Shown here one piece after another: positions 1 to 8,880 of a stretch of DNA of 64,000 nucleotides. Numbering within the stretch: position 1 is the stretch's first letter; the number at the start of each line of letters is the position of its first letter. Source of the stretch: a virus. Position numbers and translations under genes: made by a program. The notes under the pieces are model-generated. The model saw only the letters and a program-made list of their open reading frames with translations. It made no database searches and had not been told where the DNA came from. Where the stretch lies: the IMG/VR virus record IMGVR_UViG_3300031649_000001, positions 47,262 through 111,261 of that record; one strand, written 5' to 3'.

Positions 1-1833
1 GATCTTCTCAACCGGCTCGCAGATGTCCCGGCAGAGGACCAGCCCGCAGTCATCCAGCAGCACCTCACGGAGCACCCCGAGGTCACGGCCGCAGAACTCA
101 GCCAGGCCGTACTGGAGCTGTACGACGAGCTGTCCCCCGAGGACGCCGGACCCGCCAGCGAAGACGTCCTGGCCAAGCTGGAGACCCTGGCCCGGGTCGC
201 CGACGGCATCGGGGTCGTCACCCAGCAGCAGGACGAGCGCTCCGCGCGCGCCGCCGAGATCGGCGAACGCCTGCGCGGCCTGCGCGAGCCCACCGCCGAC
301 ACCACCGAAGACGGTGAAGGCGACGCCGACCCGGCTCCCGAAGCGGAGCTGACCCCCGAAGACGCAACCGCCGAGGACACCCCCGAGGAGCAGCCGGGGG
401 ACACCCCGGACGAGACCGAGGAGGGAGCCGGAGCCCAGGCACGAGAACTGGTGGCAGCCAACGTGAAGAACACCGCCCGCGTCCCGCTCGGCACCCGCCG
501 GGGCGCCGTCCCCGCCACGCAGGAGGGCGACGGCCCGTCCCCCTTCGCGACGTACAACCTCATCGCCGCCGCCGACGTCCCCGAGTTCGCCACCGGCCAG
601 GAGATGGAACACGGTCTGTCCGACGTGGCCCGCGCCTGGGAGAACCGGATGGGCCCGATGATCACGGGCAACGTCAACTCCGGCCGTGACGGCGAGCGCA
701 CCCGCGTGGGCCTGGCCCGGATCAAGCGCAAGGTGGACGACGCCTTCGTCATCCGGGAGGACGGCCGCCAGGCCGAGGAGGTCATCGCCCACGCCACCGA
801 CGAGTCCCGCCTGCCCGGCGGCTCCCTCGTGGCGGCGGCCGGATGGTGCGCCCCCAGCGAGCAGCTGTACGACCTCTGCCCCATCCGCATGACCGAAGAG
901 GGCATGATCGACCTCCCGGCCGTGACGGCCAGGCGTGGGGGTATCCGCTACCCGGCCGACTTCGACTGGTCCGCGATCTGGGGCTCCACCGGCTTCTACC
1001 TCACCGAGGCCGAGGCCATCGCCGGGGTCGAGAAGTCCTGCGTCGAGGTCCCGTGCCCGCCGGAGTTCGAAGAGTGCCGCATGGACGTGAGCGGGCTCTG
1101 CATCCGGACGCCGATCCTGATGGAGCGCGGCTGGCCGGAGCGCGTGGAGCAGTTCATCCAGGGCTCGCTCCTGATCCACGCCCACAAGATGAACGCCCGC
1201 AAGCTGGCCAAGATGGAGGCCATGAGCACGGCGGTCACCTTCCCGGCCGTCGCCGACCCGGACCCCGCCGCCGCCATCGTCGACCCTCACGGCCCCGGTG
1301 CGGTGGAGTCGCTGCTGTCCATCCTGGAACTCCAGGTCCAGTACCAGCGCTACCACTGGCGCCTGTCGCAGAACGCCACGCTGGAGATGGTGGCGCCGTA
1401 CTGGATGCGCGGCATCCTCAAGTCCGACCTGCGCAAGAAGCTCGGGATCGACAACCGGTGGAACGTCTCCGACTCCATGGTGGACGGCTACCTGCGCGCG
1501 GTCGGCGTCTCCCCCCAGTACGTCTACGACTGGCAGGACGCCCTCAGCTCCGGCACGGCGAGCGACTTCGGCGGTGACGTGCCCACCGAGTGGCCCGACA
1601 GCGTCAAGTTCCTCCTGTACCCGGCGGGCACGTTCTTCCAGCTCCAGGCGGACGTCATCAACCTGGACGGCGTCTACGACCACGCCTCGCTGATCGAGAA
1701 CATCTACACCGCCATCTTCACCGAGGAGGGCTGGCAGGTGTGCTCCCGCTGCCTCCAGTCGTACGTCGTCACGGTGCCGCTGTGCGCCAACGGCATCTCC
1801 GGCAGCCAGCAGCTCACCACCTGCTCGGCCTAG
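1..1833 (+). CDS. Scaffold-like domain fused to HK97-type major capsid protein (5' end outside window)
   Basis: The frame is open from base 1 to the TAG at 1831-1833, giving 610 residues with the true start left of the window. Residues 1-150 are Glu/Asp/Gln rich, helical and low in complexity, like a scaffold or delta domain. From about residue 155 the protein looks like an actinophage major capsid protein: an Asn-rich arm, then GWCAPSEQLYDLC near residue 280, then an RRGGIRYPADFDWSAIW segment. A GTG at 451 could give a 460-residue capsid-only product, but no good ribosome site precedes it and coding character continues upstream. I infer that scaffold and capsid are one polypeptide, processed or not. 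The capsid call is confident; the scaffold role is inference from composition. Confidence 0.85.
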   Translation, partial: DLLNRLADVPAEDQPAVIQQHLTEHPEVTAAELSQAVLELYDELSPEDAGPASEDVLAKLETLARVADGIGVVTQQQDERSARAAEIGERLRGLREPTADTTEDGEGDADPAPEAELTPEDATAEDTPEEQPGDTPDETEEGAGAQARELVAANVKNTARVPLGTRRGAVPATQEGDGPSPFATYNLIAAADVPEFATGQEMEHGLSDVARAWENRMGPMITGNVNSGRDGERTRVGLARIKRKVDDAFVIREDGRQAEEVIAHATDESRLPGGSLVAAAGWCAPSEQLYDLCPIRMTEEGMIDLPAVTARRGGIRYPADFDWSAIWGSTGFYLTEAEAIAGVEKSCVEVPCPPEFEECRMDVSGLCIRTPILMERGWPERVEQFIQGSLLIHAHKMNARKLAKMEAMSTAVTFPAVADPDPAAAIVDPHGPGAVESLLSILELQVQYQRYHWRLSQNATLEMVAPYWMRGILKSDLRKKLGIDNRWNVSDSMVDGYLRAVGVSPQYVYDWQDALSSGTASDFGGDVPTEWPDSVKFLLYPAGTFFQLQADVINLDGVYDHASLIENIYTAIFTEEGWQVCSRCLQSYVVTVPLCANGISGSQQLTTCSA

Positions 1834-1842
1834 CAGCAGACC

Positions 1843-1872
1843 CGGCCGCCCGCCCGCCCGGCCGGGCGGCCG
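1843..1872 (+). terminator. GC palindrome after the capsid gene
   Basis: CGGCCGCCCG (1843-1852) is complementary to CGGGCGGCCG (1863-1872). The hairpin lies 10 bases after the capsid stop and has no U tract. It belongs to the dispersed GC-palindrome family and is probably a terminator or transcript-end structure. Confidence 0.5.
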
Positions 1873-1954
1873 ACTGGTGTGGCCGGGGTCCCCAGTCCCC
1901 GTTCTGGAGGCCCCGGCCGCTTCGCTCGCAGGCCCCTGACGCAACGGAGACCCC

Positions 1955-2803
1955 GTGTCTACACCCACACCAGGCAAGACCTGGGTGGACTCGCCCCCAC
2001 CCCTGGAGCCGTACCGATTCGGGCTGTTCTCCGTCGCGAGCATCACCGACGGCGAGGGGCCGTGGCAGCGCGCCGGAGTCGAGTACTTCACCGACCACTG
2101 CGCCCAGGGCGGCTACATCCTCGGGATGTGTCCGGCCCCGCTGGACCCCGGCCCCGGCACCACCCACGACAAGACCGTCTTCAGCGGCCCCGAACTCACC
2201 GAGGGCTCCAGCCCGTTCACCATCTACAGCCGTGCCGAGTGCAACGCCGTCGGGTTCGAGGACCCGCGCGGCATGGCCCTCACCCGGCTGGGCCTCATCG
2301 AGGAGCGCGAGGCGGAGAAGGCTTTCGCGGCGCTCCTGCTCGGCCTGGAGGACCCGCGCTACCCGCTGGGTGAGGCGGCCGAGGCCGTGGACCTCAAGGC
2401 CGCCCTGGGAGCGCTGGAGAAGGACGCCGCGCTCTTCTACACCGGCGCGCCCACCCTCCACGCACCCCGCTGGACGCAGCCCTACTGGGACAGCCTCAAC
2501 CTGCTCCAGCCCAACAGCGACACCGGCACCGTCCGCCGCACCCACCTGGACTCCCGGGTCGCGTTCGGCGGCGGCTACCCGGACAACCCCTTCGACCCCG
2601 ACGACCCCCCGGCCGCCGACACCTTCTGGCTCGTCGCGACGGGCACGGTGCGCGGCTTCCGTGGCGCGGCCTTCGCGAACGAGACCTTCACGCAGACCGA
2701 CAACACACGGATGGCCCTGGCCGAGCGCACGTACGCGATGGACGCGGACTGCTACCGGGCGGCGGCGCTGGTGACCGTGGGAACCGTGGGAGGTGGGGCC
2801 TGA
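1955..2803 (+). CDS. Virion structural protein, unknown role
   Basis: A 282-residue protein starting at GTG 1955, preceded by GGAG in AACGGAGACCCC. It is soluble and acidic, with aromatic-rich segments (VEYFTDHCAQGGYILGMC near residue 50; HAPRWTQPYWDSLN near 170) and no transmembrane segment. It follows the capsid gene and overlaps the next gene by one base (TGATG). Position suggests a head or capsid-associated protein, such as a decoration or minor capsid protein. I do not recognise the family, so only the structural-module assignment is supported, by location and codon use. Confidence 0.75.
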   Translation: MSTPTPGKTWVDSPPPLEPYRFGLFSVASITDGEGPWQRAGVEYFTDHCAQGGYILGMCPAPLDPGPGTTHDKTVFSGPELTEGSSPFTIYSRAECNAVGFEDPRGMALTRLGLIEEREAEKAFAALLLGLEDPRYPLGEAAEAVDLKAALGALEKDAALFYTGAPTLHAPRWTQPYWDSLNLLQPNSDTGTVRRTHLDSRVAFGGGYPDNPFDPDDPPAADTFWLVATGTVRGFRGAAFANETFTQTDNTRMALAERTYAMDADCYRAAALVTVGTVGGGA

Positions 2804-3252
2804 TGGCCACCGGCGACTACACGCTGATCTACCCCACCCCGAAGGTGGGGCTGCCCCGGCTCACCCGCGCCGCGCTGGCGCTGGCCGGTTCGGCGTACGT
2901 GAGCGTCGTGTCCGGCGCGGGAAGCCAGGCGCTCCGGGTCCCCGCAGACCGGGCCGAGGCCATCTACGACCACGCCGGACTGACCGCCGACGGCGAGGAC
3001 ATCCACGACCCGCCGACCGATGCCGAGGTGGCCGCCCGGCCGCCGGAGAAGACCCCCGATCCCGCGTCGGGCCCGGTCGCGGAGAGCACCGGCCCCGACG
3101 CGCCCAAGCTGACCGCCGCCCCCACGCCCAAGGCAGCCCCGCCCGCCGCTACACCCGGCCGCCCGGCCGGGCGGGCGGGCGGCCGGACGGCCCGCAAGGC
3201 GGCCAAGAAGACCACCCCGCGCTCCACCGGCGCGCCCAAGAAGGAGGGATGA
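2803..3252 (+). CDS. Small structural-module protein with basic Ala/Lys/Pro tail
   Basis: 149 residues; the ATG shares its A with the upstream TGA, so translation is probably coupled. Residues 1-65 form a compact hydrophobic domain (TLIYPTPKVGLPRLTRAALALAG). From about residue 75 it becomes Pro/Ala/Thr rich and ends in a basic RKAAKKTTPRS-type tail. Such tails often bind DNA or the capsid interior, but that is inference. The GC palindrome at 3155-3186 is read in frame here as PGRPAGRAGGR. Position between capsid and tail-tube genes fits a head or head-tail protein. Confidence 0.7.
   Translation: MATGDYTLIYPTPKVGLPRLTRAALALAGSAYVSVVSGAGSQALRVPADRAEAIYDHAGLTADGEDIHDPPTDAEVAARPPEKTPDPASGPVAESTGPDAPKLTAAPTPKAAPPAATPGRPAGRAGGRTARKAAKKTTPRSTGAPKKEG
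3155..3186 (+). repeat. GC palindrome repeat carried in frame
   Basis: CCGGCCGCCCGGCCGG followed by GCGGGCGGGCGGCCGG. It is the same element found between genes elsewhere, but here it is translated as part of the C-terminal tail of the 2803-3252 gene. Confidence 0.7.
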
Positions 3253-3255
3253 CCA

Positions 3256-4722
3256 GTGGCGACAAGCTGCCCGAGCTTCCTGCGCGGCACGGCGATGCGC
3301 GTGACGCGGCTGGATGCCTGCGGCCGACCCGTCTACGGGGACGGGAACATGGTGGTCAGTGACGGGTTCGTCACGGCCACCCTGTCGGCCGAGGTGCAGG
3401 AGGGTGACGCCATCACCGTCACCAAGGCCAACGGCCAGACCTGCATCAACGAGCCCGGCGAAGACCAGCTCCAGTGGTACACGACGGAGATCGAGTTCTG
3501 CCAGGTCGACCCCGACCTGATCCAGATCATGAACCAGTCGTGGGACAAGGTCCTGGACGCCCAGGGCAACGTGATCGGCTACAACGCCAACGGCACCCTC
3601 TCCGGCGACGGCTTCGCGCTGGAGATCTGGATGGACACCTACGGCACCGGCGACGCCTGCTCCGGCGACACCGCCCAGGGCTCGTGGGGCTACATCCTGC
3701 TGCCGTGGGTCAAGGGCGGCGCGCCCGGTGATATCGAGATCGGCAACGACGCGATCTCCTTCACCTTCAACGGCAAGACCAAGGTCGGCTCCGCCTGGCG
3801 GCGCGGCCCCTACGCCGTGCAGCTCCAGGCCAACGGCGCACCCGGCCCGCTCCTCCAGCCCATCGGCGACAACACCCACTACCGGCTCTTCGAGACCACG
3901 CTCCGCCCGCCGGAGCCGGAGTGCGGAGCTCAGCCGGTGGACCGCCCGACTCCGGAGGTGGCCGAGCTGACCATCACCGGCGTGGCCGGGGAGAGCCCCC
4001 GCCGTACCGTCCGCCTGCGCGCGGACAACCACGGCTTCGGCCCGGTGACCATCGACTGGGGCGACGCCTCCACGGACACCATCGCCAGCGACGGCGCCTG
4101 GGTGACGCACACCTACGCCGCCGACGGCGAGTACACCATCACCGTCCGGGACCAGCAGACCCCGGCCGTCACGGTGACCAAGGACATCACCGTCCCGCTC
4201 CCCGCCGACGACCCGATCCTCACGCTGACCGCCGACGACCCCGAGGACCGGTACACCGTGACCGCCACGGTGACGCTGCCGGAGCAGTCCTCCGGCGTGG
4301 CGAACATCGACTGGGGCGACGGCACCGACCCCGAAGAGGTCACCGTCGGCGTGGACGGCACCGTCGACGTCACCCACACCTACACGGCGGCCGGGGTCTA
4401 CACGGTCACCGTGCGCCGGGCGGACGTGGAGACCTACCGCGCCCGCGAAGCCGTCGCGGTCCCGGTCCAGGACGACCCGACCGTGACCTTCGCCGAGGAC
4501 ACCGCCGACGCCACCGCCCACACGGTCGAGCTGACCTGGGACAACGCCCCCAACGGCCCCGTGAGCATCAACTGGGGCGACGGCACGGTGGTGGACCAGA
4601 CCGAGGACGGCACCGACGTGACGCACCTGTACGCCACCAACGGCAGCAAGACGGTGACCGTGACCAGCAAGGCGAACGCTGCGGCGTCCACCAGCGTCAC
4701 CTTCACCATCCCGTTCCCGTAG
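3256..4722 (+). CDS. Major tail (tube) protein with three C-terminal PKD/Ig-like modules
   Basis: 488 residues; GTG start at 3256 behind AAGGAGGGA. Residues 1-220 resemble actinophage tail-tube proteins: TTEIEFCQVDPDLIQIMNQ near 75-95, then a Gly/Asp-rich section with SWGYILLPWVKGG. Residues 230-488 hold three tandem beta-sandwich modules, each with the PKD signature: TIDWGD...THTYAADGEYTITV, NIDWGDGT...THTYTAAGVYTVTV and SINWGDGT...THLYATNGSKTVTV. Such add-on domains decorate the outside of siphovirus tails and may bind host surface sugars. The tube role is inferred from family resemblance and position; the PKD modules are seen directly. Confidence 0.8.
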   Translation: MATSCPSFLRGTAMRVTRLDACGRPVYGDGNMVVSDGFVTATLSAEVQEGDAITVTKANGQTCINEPGEDQLQWYTTEIEFCQVDPDLIQIMNQSWDKVLDAQGNVIGYNANGTLSGDGFALEIWMDTYGTGDACSGDTAQGSWGYILLPWVKGGAPGDIEIGNDAISFTFNGKTKVGSAWRRGPYAVQLQANGAPGPLLQPIGDNTHYRLFETTLRPPEPECGAQPVDRPTPEVAELTITGVAGESPRRTVRLRADNHGFGPVTIDWGDASTDTIASDGAWVTHTYAADGEYTITVRDQQTPAVTVTKDITVPLPADDPILTLTADDPEDRYTVTATVTLPEQSSGVANIDWGDGTDPEEVTVGVDGTVDVTHTYTAAGVYTVTVRRADVETYRAREAVAVPVQDDPTVTFAEDTADATAHTVELTWDNAPNGPVSINWGDGTVVDQTEDGTDVTHLYATNGSKTVTVTSKANAAASTSVTFTIPFP

Positions 4723-4739
4723 GCCCACCAGCCCCCGCC

Positions 4740-4765
4740 CGGCCGCCCGGCCGGGCGGGCGGCCG
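4740..4765 (+). terminator. GC palindrome after the major tail protein gene
   Basis: CGGCCGCCCGG pairs with the following CCGGGCGGGCGGCCG. It starts 17 bases after the TAG of the tail gene and has no U tract. It may act as a terminator or leave a stable 3' end. Confidence 0.45.
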
Positions 4766-4852
4766 ACCCCCTGTCCGCCCACGACCCAGACCCCCGGCGC
4801 CGCCTTCTATCCCACGGGCGGCGGCGCCGGGCCCCACTCCCAGGAGGCAGCC

Positions 4853-5425
4853 ATGGCTGGCGTCAAGATCATCGCCACTCAGGAGACCATGCAGCAGATC
4901 GCCCAGCAGCTCGTCTGCTGGGACAACGGCACCGGCTCCAAGCAGAACATCATCTACCGCACCGACGGCAACCTGCCGTACTTCGAGATCCCGGCGGGAG
5001 TCTGCGACGGCGCGCCCGCGCTCACGCTGACCCCCGGCGGCGCGACCATCACCTGCCCGGACGAGGGCGCGACCACCATCGTGCAGCCGACGGACGCCGA
5101 GGTGAGCGGCGTGAACCCCAACAGCTGCACGCTCATCGGGCCCCCGACCACCCTCGCGGTGGAGGGCACCCCCACCACCACCGCCATCACCGTGGACTGG
5201 GTCGCCCCGGCCGGTGCGGCACCCACCGGCTACCGGCTGGCCTACCGCGCCGACGGCTCCAGCGGCGCGTGGACCTACATCACGGTGGGGGCGGGGGTCC
5301 TCACGGCCACCGCGACCGGCCTGACCATCGACACGGACTACGACTTCAAGGTGCAGGCCCTCCACGGCACCTACAGCTCCGCGTTCACCTCGCCCGACGT
5401 CACCATCTCCACCGCCGCCGCCTGA
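4853..5425 (+). CDS. Fibronectin type III domain tail-associated protein
   Basis: 190 residues; ATG at 4853 with CAGGAGGCAGCC as ribosome site. Residues 1-80 are a small N-terminal domain (ATQETMQQIAQQLVCWDNG, FEIPAGVCDG). Residues 100-188 form a fibronectin III module: PTTLAVEGTPTTTAITVDW, GYRLAYRADGSSGAWTYI, TATGLTIDTDYDFKVQAL. FnIII modules are common on siphovirus tails and capsids and probably mediate surface attachment. It lies between the tail-tube gene and the fibre gene. The domain is clear; the particle location is inferred. Confidence 0.75.
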   Translation: MAGVKIIATQETMQQIAQQLVCWDNGTGSKQNIIYRTDGNLPYFEIPAGVCDGAPALTLTPGGATITCPDEGATTIVQPTDAEVSGVNPNSCTLIGPPTTLAVEGTPTTTAITVDWVAPAGAAPTGYRLAYRADGSSGAWTYITVGAGVLTATATGLTIDTDYDFKVQALHGTYSSAFTSPDVTISTAAA

Positions 5426-5429
5426 TCCC

Positions 5430-5441
5430 ATCCACGCAGAT
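5430..5441. promoter_or_regulatory. ATCC box (12-bp palindromic motif)
   Basis: ATCCACGCAGAT, starting 5 bases after the FnIII gene stop and 60 bases before the fibre gene start. One copy of the dispersed ATCC-NCGN-GGAT family. Confidence 0.6.
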
Positions 5442-5450
5442 CGACCCTCC

Positions 5451-5484
5451 GGGCGGGCGGCTGACCGGCCGCCCGCCCGGCCGT
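5451..5484 (+). terminator. GC palindrome before the tail fibre gene
   Basis: GGGCGGGCGGCTGACC pairs imperfectly with GGCCGCCCGCCCGG. It lies between the FnIII gene and the fibre gene, which may isolate the fibre message. Confidence 0.45.
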
Positions 5485-5500
5485 ACGTCCTGGAGGCGCC

Positions 5501-8500
5501 GTGGCTCTGGCCGAGTACGACGACGTGTACTGGTTTCCGGACGGGACGCTCGCCCGGAACATTCCCGCGCGCGTCTTCCCGGAGCACTCCAACGAGTTCG
5601 CGACCCTCTACACCGACGCCACCGGCGACACCGAACTCCCCAATCCCCTCAACACCGACAACGACGGCCGCCTCACCTTCTGGGCCGAAGCGGGGATCTA
5701 CTGGATCCACATCGACAGCGAGTCCATCCGCGTCGGCGTCGGCACCAGCGAAGAGGGCGTGACCCCGGCGCAGGTCGCGGCGGCCATCGCCGCACACAAC
5801 GCCGACCACACCGACGTCCACGGCATCGTGGAGACGGCGGACCTGGCCACGGATGCGGAGCTGGCCGCACACGCGGCCGACACCACGAGCGTGCACGGCA
5901 TCGCCAACACGGCGCTGCTGGAGACGCAGGCCGGGGCACAGGCGAAGGCGGACGCGGCTCAGGCGGCGGCCGAGGCGAACGCCAGCGCCGACGCCGCCGG
6001 GCAGATCTCCGAGGCGCGCGGCGAGCTGGAGGAGGACATCGCCGCCGGGGACGCCGCGCAGGCTGCGGCGCTGGCCGCGCACGCCGCCGACACGACCAAC
6101 GTCCACGGCATCCCCGACACGGCCAACATCCCCACGAACGCCGAGTTCGAGCAGGTCCAGGCGGACCTCGCCGCGCACGAGGCCGACACCACGGCGGTGC
6201 ACGGCATCGCGAACACGGCCGACCTGGCCACCGACGCGGATGTGGCTGCGGTGGCGTCGGGCCTGGCCGATCACGTCGCCGACACGACCGGCGTCCACGG
6301 CATCGCCAACACCGCCGACCTGCTCACGACCGCGGACCTTGAGCAGTACGCCACCGACGCGGAGCTGGCCGCTCACGTCGCCGACACCACGGCGGTCCAC
6401 GGCATCACGGACACGGCCGACCTGGTCACGAGCGCGGATCTGGCCGGGCTGGCGACGGACGCCGAGGTGGCCGCCGTCCAGGGCAACCTGGACGCGCACG
6501 CCGCCGACACCACGGCGGTGCACGGCATCGCGAACACGGCCGACCTGGTGACGGATGCGGATCTGGCCGGGCTGGCGACTGAGGCCGCCCTGGAAGCCCA
6601 CGCCAGCGCCACCACCGACGTCCACGGCATCACCGACACCGGCGACCTGCTGACCCAGGCCGACCTGGACGAGTACGCCACGGACGCGGAGCTGGCCGCG
6701 CACGCGGCCGACACCACGGCGGTCCACGGCATCGCGAACACCGCCGACCTGGAGACGGCCACCGGCGCCCAGACCAAGGCCGACGCCGCCCGTGACGCGG
6801 CCATCGCCGACGCCGCCACCAAGTACCTCAACCGGCTCACCGGCGGCACCGTGACCGGCGACGTGATCATTGAGGGGGCGAACCTCACCGTCCAGAAGCC
6901 GGACGACGCGGGCGGCTACCGGCTGCGCACCACCGGCTCCTCCAACGACCTGGACGTCTCCCTCGAAACGTTCGTGTCGTTCTTCGCGAACCCGGACTTC
7001 TCGGGGACGCAGACGCCGCTCATGCGGTGGGAGGCCGCCGGGCCTCACCTCATCGGGCACGTGCAGATCGGCTCCAACCCCTACGACTCCGTCTTCGACT
7101 TCGACGCTGCTGCCGCCGCCGCCACCTTCAACGGGGACCTCACCGTCACCGGCGCCCTGAACGCCAACGGGGTGACGGACTGGATCAACGCCAGGACCCA
7201 CGGCGCCACCGGCGATGACGTCACCGACGACATCGACGCCCTGGAAGACGCCGTGCAGGCGTGCCCGCTGGGCGGTGTGGTCTACCTGCCCAACGGCCGC
7301 TACCGCACCTCGCGGACGCTGTACGTGCCGCCCGGGGTGACGGTGATGATGCCCCACGCCAACCTGATGGCGGTGCCGGGCATCACCGACCCGCCGTGCT
7401 CCATCAAGCCGCTCGATGAGTTCACCGGCCCGGCCGCCATCGGGTTCCTCAACCAGACGGCAGGCGGCTACCCGGCCATCCCCGCAGAACACCGCCTGGT
7501 CAACGTGATGATCGACGGCTCCGCCTACACGGCCGCCGCGCTCGACGGCATCCAGGCGAAGGGGAACATCCAGAACATCTGCATGTACGGCTGCACCATC
7601 CGCTACATGTCCGGCAATGGCATCTACACCGACATCGGCGCCGACAGCGTGTTCCCGTACTCGTGGCGCCTCTACAGGGTCATGATCGACAACTGCGACG
7701 GGCACGGCTTCGCGTTCAACGTGATGACCGACATCACCCTTTTCGACTGCCAGTCCATCGGCAACGGGGCGAACGGCTTCTACCTGCGCAACCTGGCCAA
7801 CTCGCAGATGTCGCTGTGCCGGGCGGAGTGGAACGGCAACCACGGCTACGCCTTCACCGGCGACTGGGGCGAAGGCGCCGGTGCGGGGGCGCTGGTGGCG
7901 TCGGGCTGTTCCACGGACCGCAACGGCTGGGACGGCATCCACGTGGATGCGACCGGCACCACACCCATCGTGTTCAACGGGCTCATGCTGAGGCGCGACG
8001 GCCGCAACAACGGCGCCGGGGGCGGCGGGTACGCGGCCCTGGCCACCTACGCGGCCACCATCCCCATCGTGGTGGACGGACTGACCGTCTACCCGGGCAC
8101 CGACGACAACGGCACCGGCACCTCATCCCCGGAGATGGGCGTCAACCTCCAGGCCGTCACCGAGGCGTTCACCCTCGACAATGCATATATCCACGTAGCC
8201 ACGACCCCGCTCAACGACGACGGCACCAACCTCCGCGTCCAGCTCGGCCCGAACATCATCCGCGCCACCGGCCCCACCACCGCCCCCGTAGTGGCGCCGG
8301 TGTCGGCGTGGAACTGGGCCGGGACGGCGACCGCCCAGCAGGAGGCCGCCGCCGACAACGTCCTGGAGACGCTGATCGCGGGCGAGGACTTCCCCCGCTC
8401 GGTCATCCGCGCGGATGGAATGGTGGTGTTCGGCGGCGGCACCGTCGCGCCGGACACACCGGGCTGGTACCGCGAGATCGGGGGCAACCTCAAGACCGAC

Positions 8501-8839
8501 TCCTACGTGAACATGAACTCCGGCGGCCAGTCCGGCGGCCCCTTCACCTCCTGGGCGGCCGACCCCAAGGCGCTGCGGGCGGGCGCCGGAGGCGGCGGAC
8601 TGTCCGTCGCCGAGGGCGCCAACGGCCGCCTGGGGGTTGCCACGCTGGTGGCCGGGACCGTGACCGTGGCCAACACCAGCATCACCGCCACCAGCCGGAT
8701 CTTCATCACGCGGTCCGCCGCCGGGGGCACCCTCGGCCACCTCACCGTCACCAAGAACGCGGGCGTGGGCTTCACCGTCACCAGCTCCAGCCCGACCGAG
8801 ACATCCACCGTGGAGTGGTTCGCGGTGGAGCCGTCGTAG
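5501..8839 (+). CDS. Tail fibre / tailspike with HGI repeats and parallel beta-helix domain
   Basis: 1112 residues; GTG at 5501 with TGGAGG upstream. Residues 1-85 form an N-terminal attachment domain (YWFPDGTLARNIPARVF, LTFWAEAGIYWIHID). Residues about 95-420 contain nine degenerate copies of H-A-A-D-T-T-x-V-H-G-I-x-N-T-A-D-L separated by Ala/Asp-rich stretches, likely a trimeric fibrous shaft. From about 560 a right-handed beta-helix resembles pectate-lyase-like tailspikes (GATGDDVTDDIDAL, GGVVYLPNGRYRTS, NGFYLRN). The last 150 residues are beta-rich. The beta-helix suggests binding or cleavage of a host polysaccharide; no catalytic residues were assigned. Confidence 0.85.
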   Translation: MALAEYDDVYWFPDGTLARNIPARVFPEHSNEFATLYTDATGDTELPNPLNTDNDGRLTFWAEAGIYWIHIDSESIRVGVGTSEEGVTPAQVAAAIAAHNADHTDVHGIVETADLATDAELAAHAADTTSVHGIANTALLETQAGAQAKADAAQAAAEANASADAAGQISEARGELEEDIAAGDAAQAAALAAHAADTTNVHGIPDTANIPTNAEFEQVQADLAAHEADTTAVHGIANTADLATDADVAAVASGLADHVADTTGVHGIANTADLLTTADLEQYATDAELAAHVADTTAVHGITDTADLVTSADLAGLATDAEVAAVQGNLDAHAADTTAVHGIANTADLVTDADLAGLATEAALEAHASATTDVHGITDTGDLLTQADLDEYATDAELAAHAADTTAVHGIANTADLETATGAQTKADAARDAAIADAATKYLNRLTGGTVTGDVIIEGANLTVQKPDDAGGYRLRTTGSSNDLDVSLETFVSFFANPDFSGTQTPLMRWEAAGPHLIGHVQIGSNPYDSVFDFDAAAAAATFNGDLTVTGALNANGVTDWINARTHGATGDDVTDDIDALEDAVQACPLGGVVYLPNGRYRTSRTLYVPPGVTVMMPHANLMAVPGITDPPCSIKPLDEFTGPAAIGFLNQTAGGYPAIPAEHRLVNVMIDGSAYTAAALDGIQAKGNIQNICMYGCTIRYMSGNGIYTDIGADSVFPYSWRLYRVMIDNCDGHGFAFNVMTDITLFDCQSIGNGANGFYLRNLANSQMSLCRAEWNGNHGYAFTGDWGEGAGAGALVASGCSTDRNGWDGIHVDATGTTPIVFNGLMLRRDGRNNGAGGGGYAALATYAATIPIVVDGLTVYPGTDDNGTGTSSPEMGVNLQAVTEAFTLDNAYIHVATTPLNDDGTNLRVQLGPNIIRATGPTTAPVVAPVSAWNWAGTATAQQEAAADNVLETLIAGEDFPRSVIRADGMVVFGGGTVAPDTPGWYREIGGNLKTDSYVNMNSGGQSGGPFTSWAADPKALRAGAGGGGLSVAEGANGRLGVATLVAGTVTVANTSITATSRIFITRSAAGGTLGHLTVTKNAGVGFTVTSSSPTETSTVEWFAVEPS

Positions 8840-8880
8840 CCTGACCGGACCAACCTGAACCGCCGACCGGGGGAGGCCCA

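Noticed and set aside
451-1833. Capsid gene starting at GTG 451
   Set aside because: No ribosome site at the right distance, and the same frame is open and coding-like back to base 1. Kept only as an alternative start.
4703-7942. Long leftward open frame of about 1080 codons opposite the tail genes
   Set aside because: It runs antisense to well-supported genes with FnIII, PKD and fibre domains. Its product is Val/Gly/Arg/Asp-rich without any domain, as expected for an antisense frame in high-GC DNA.
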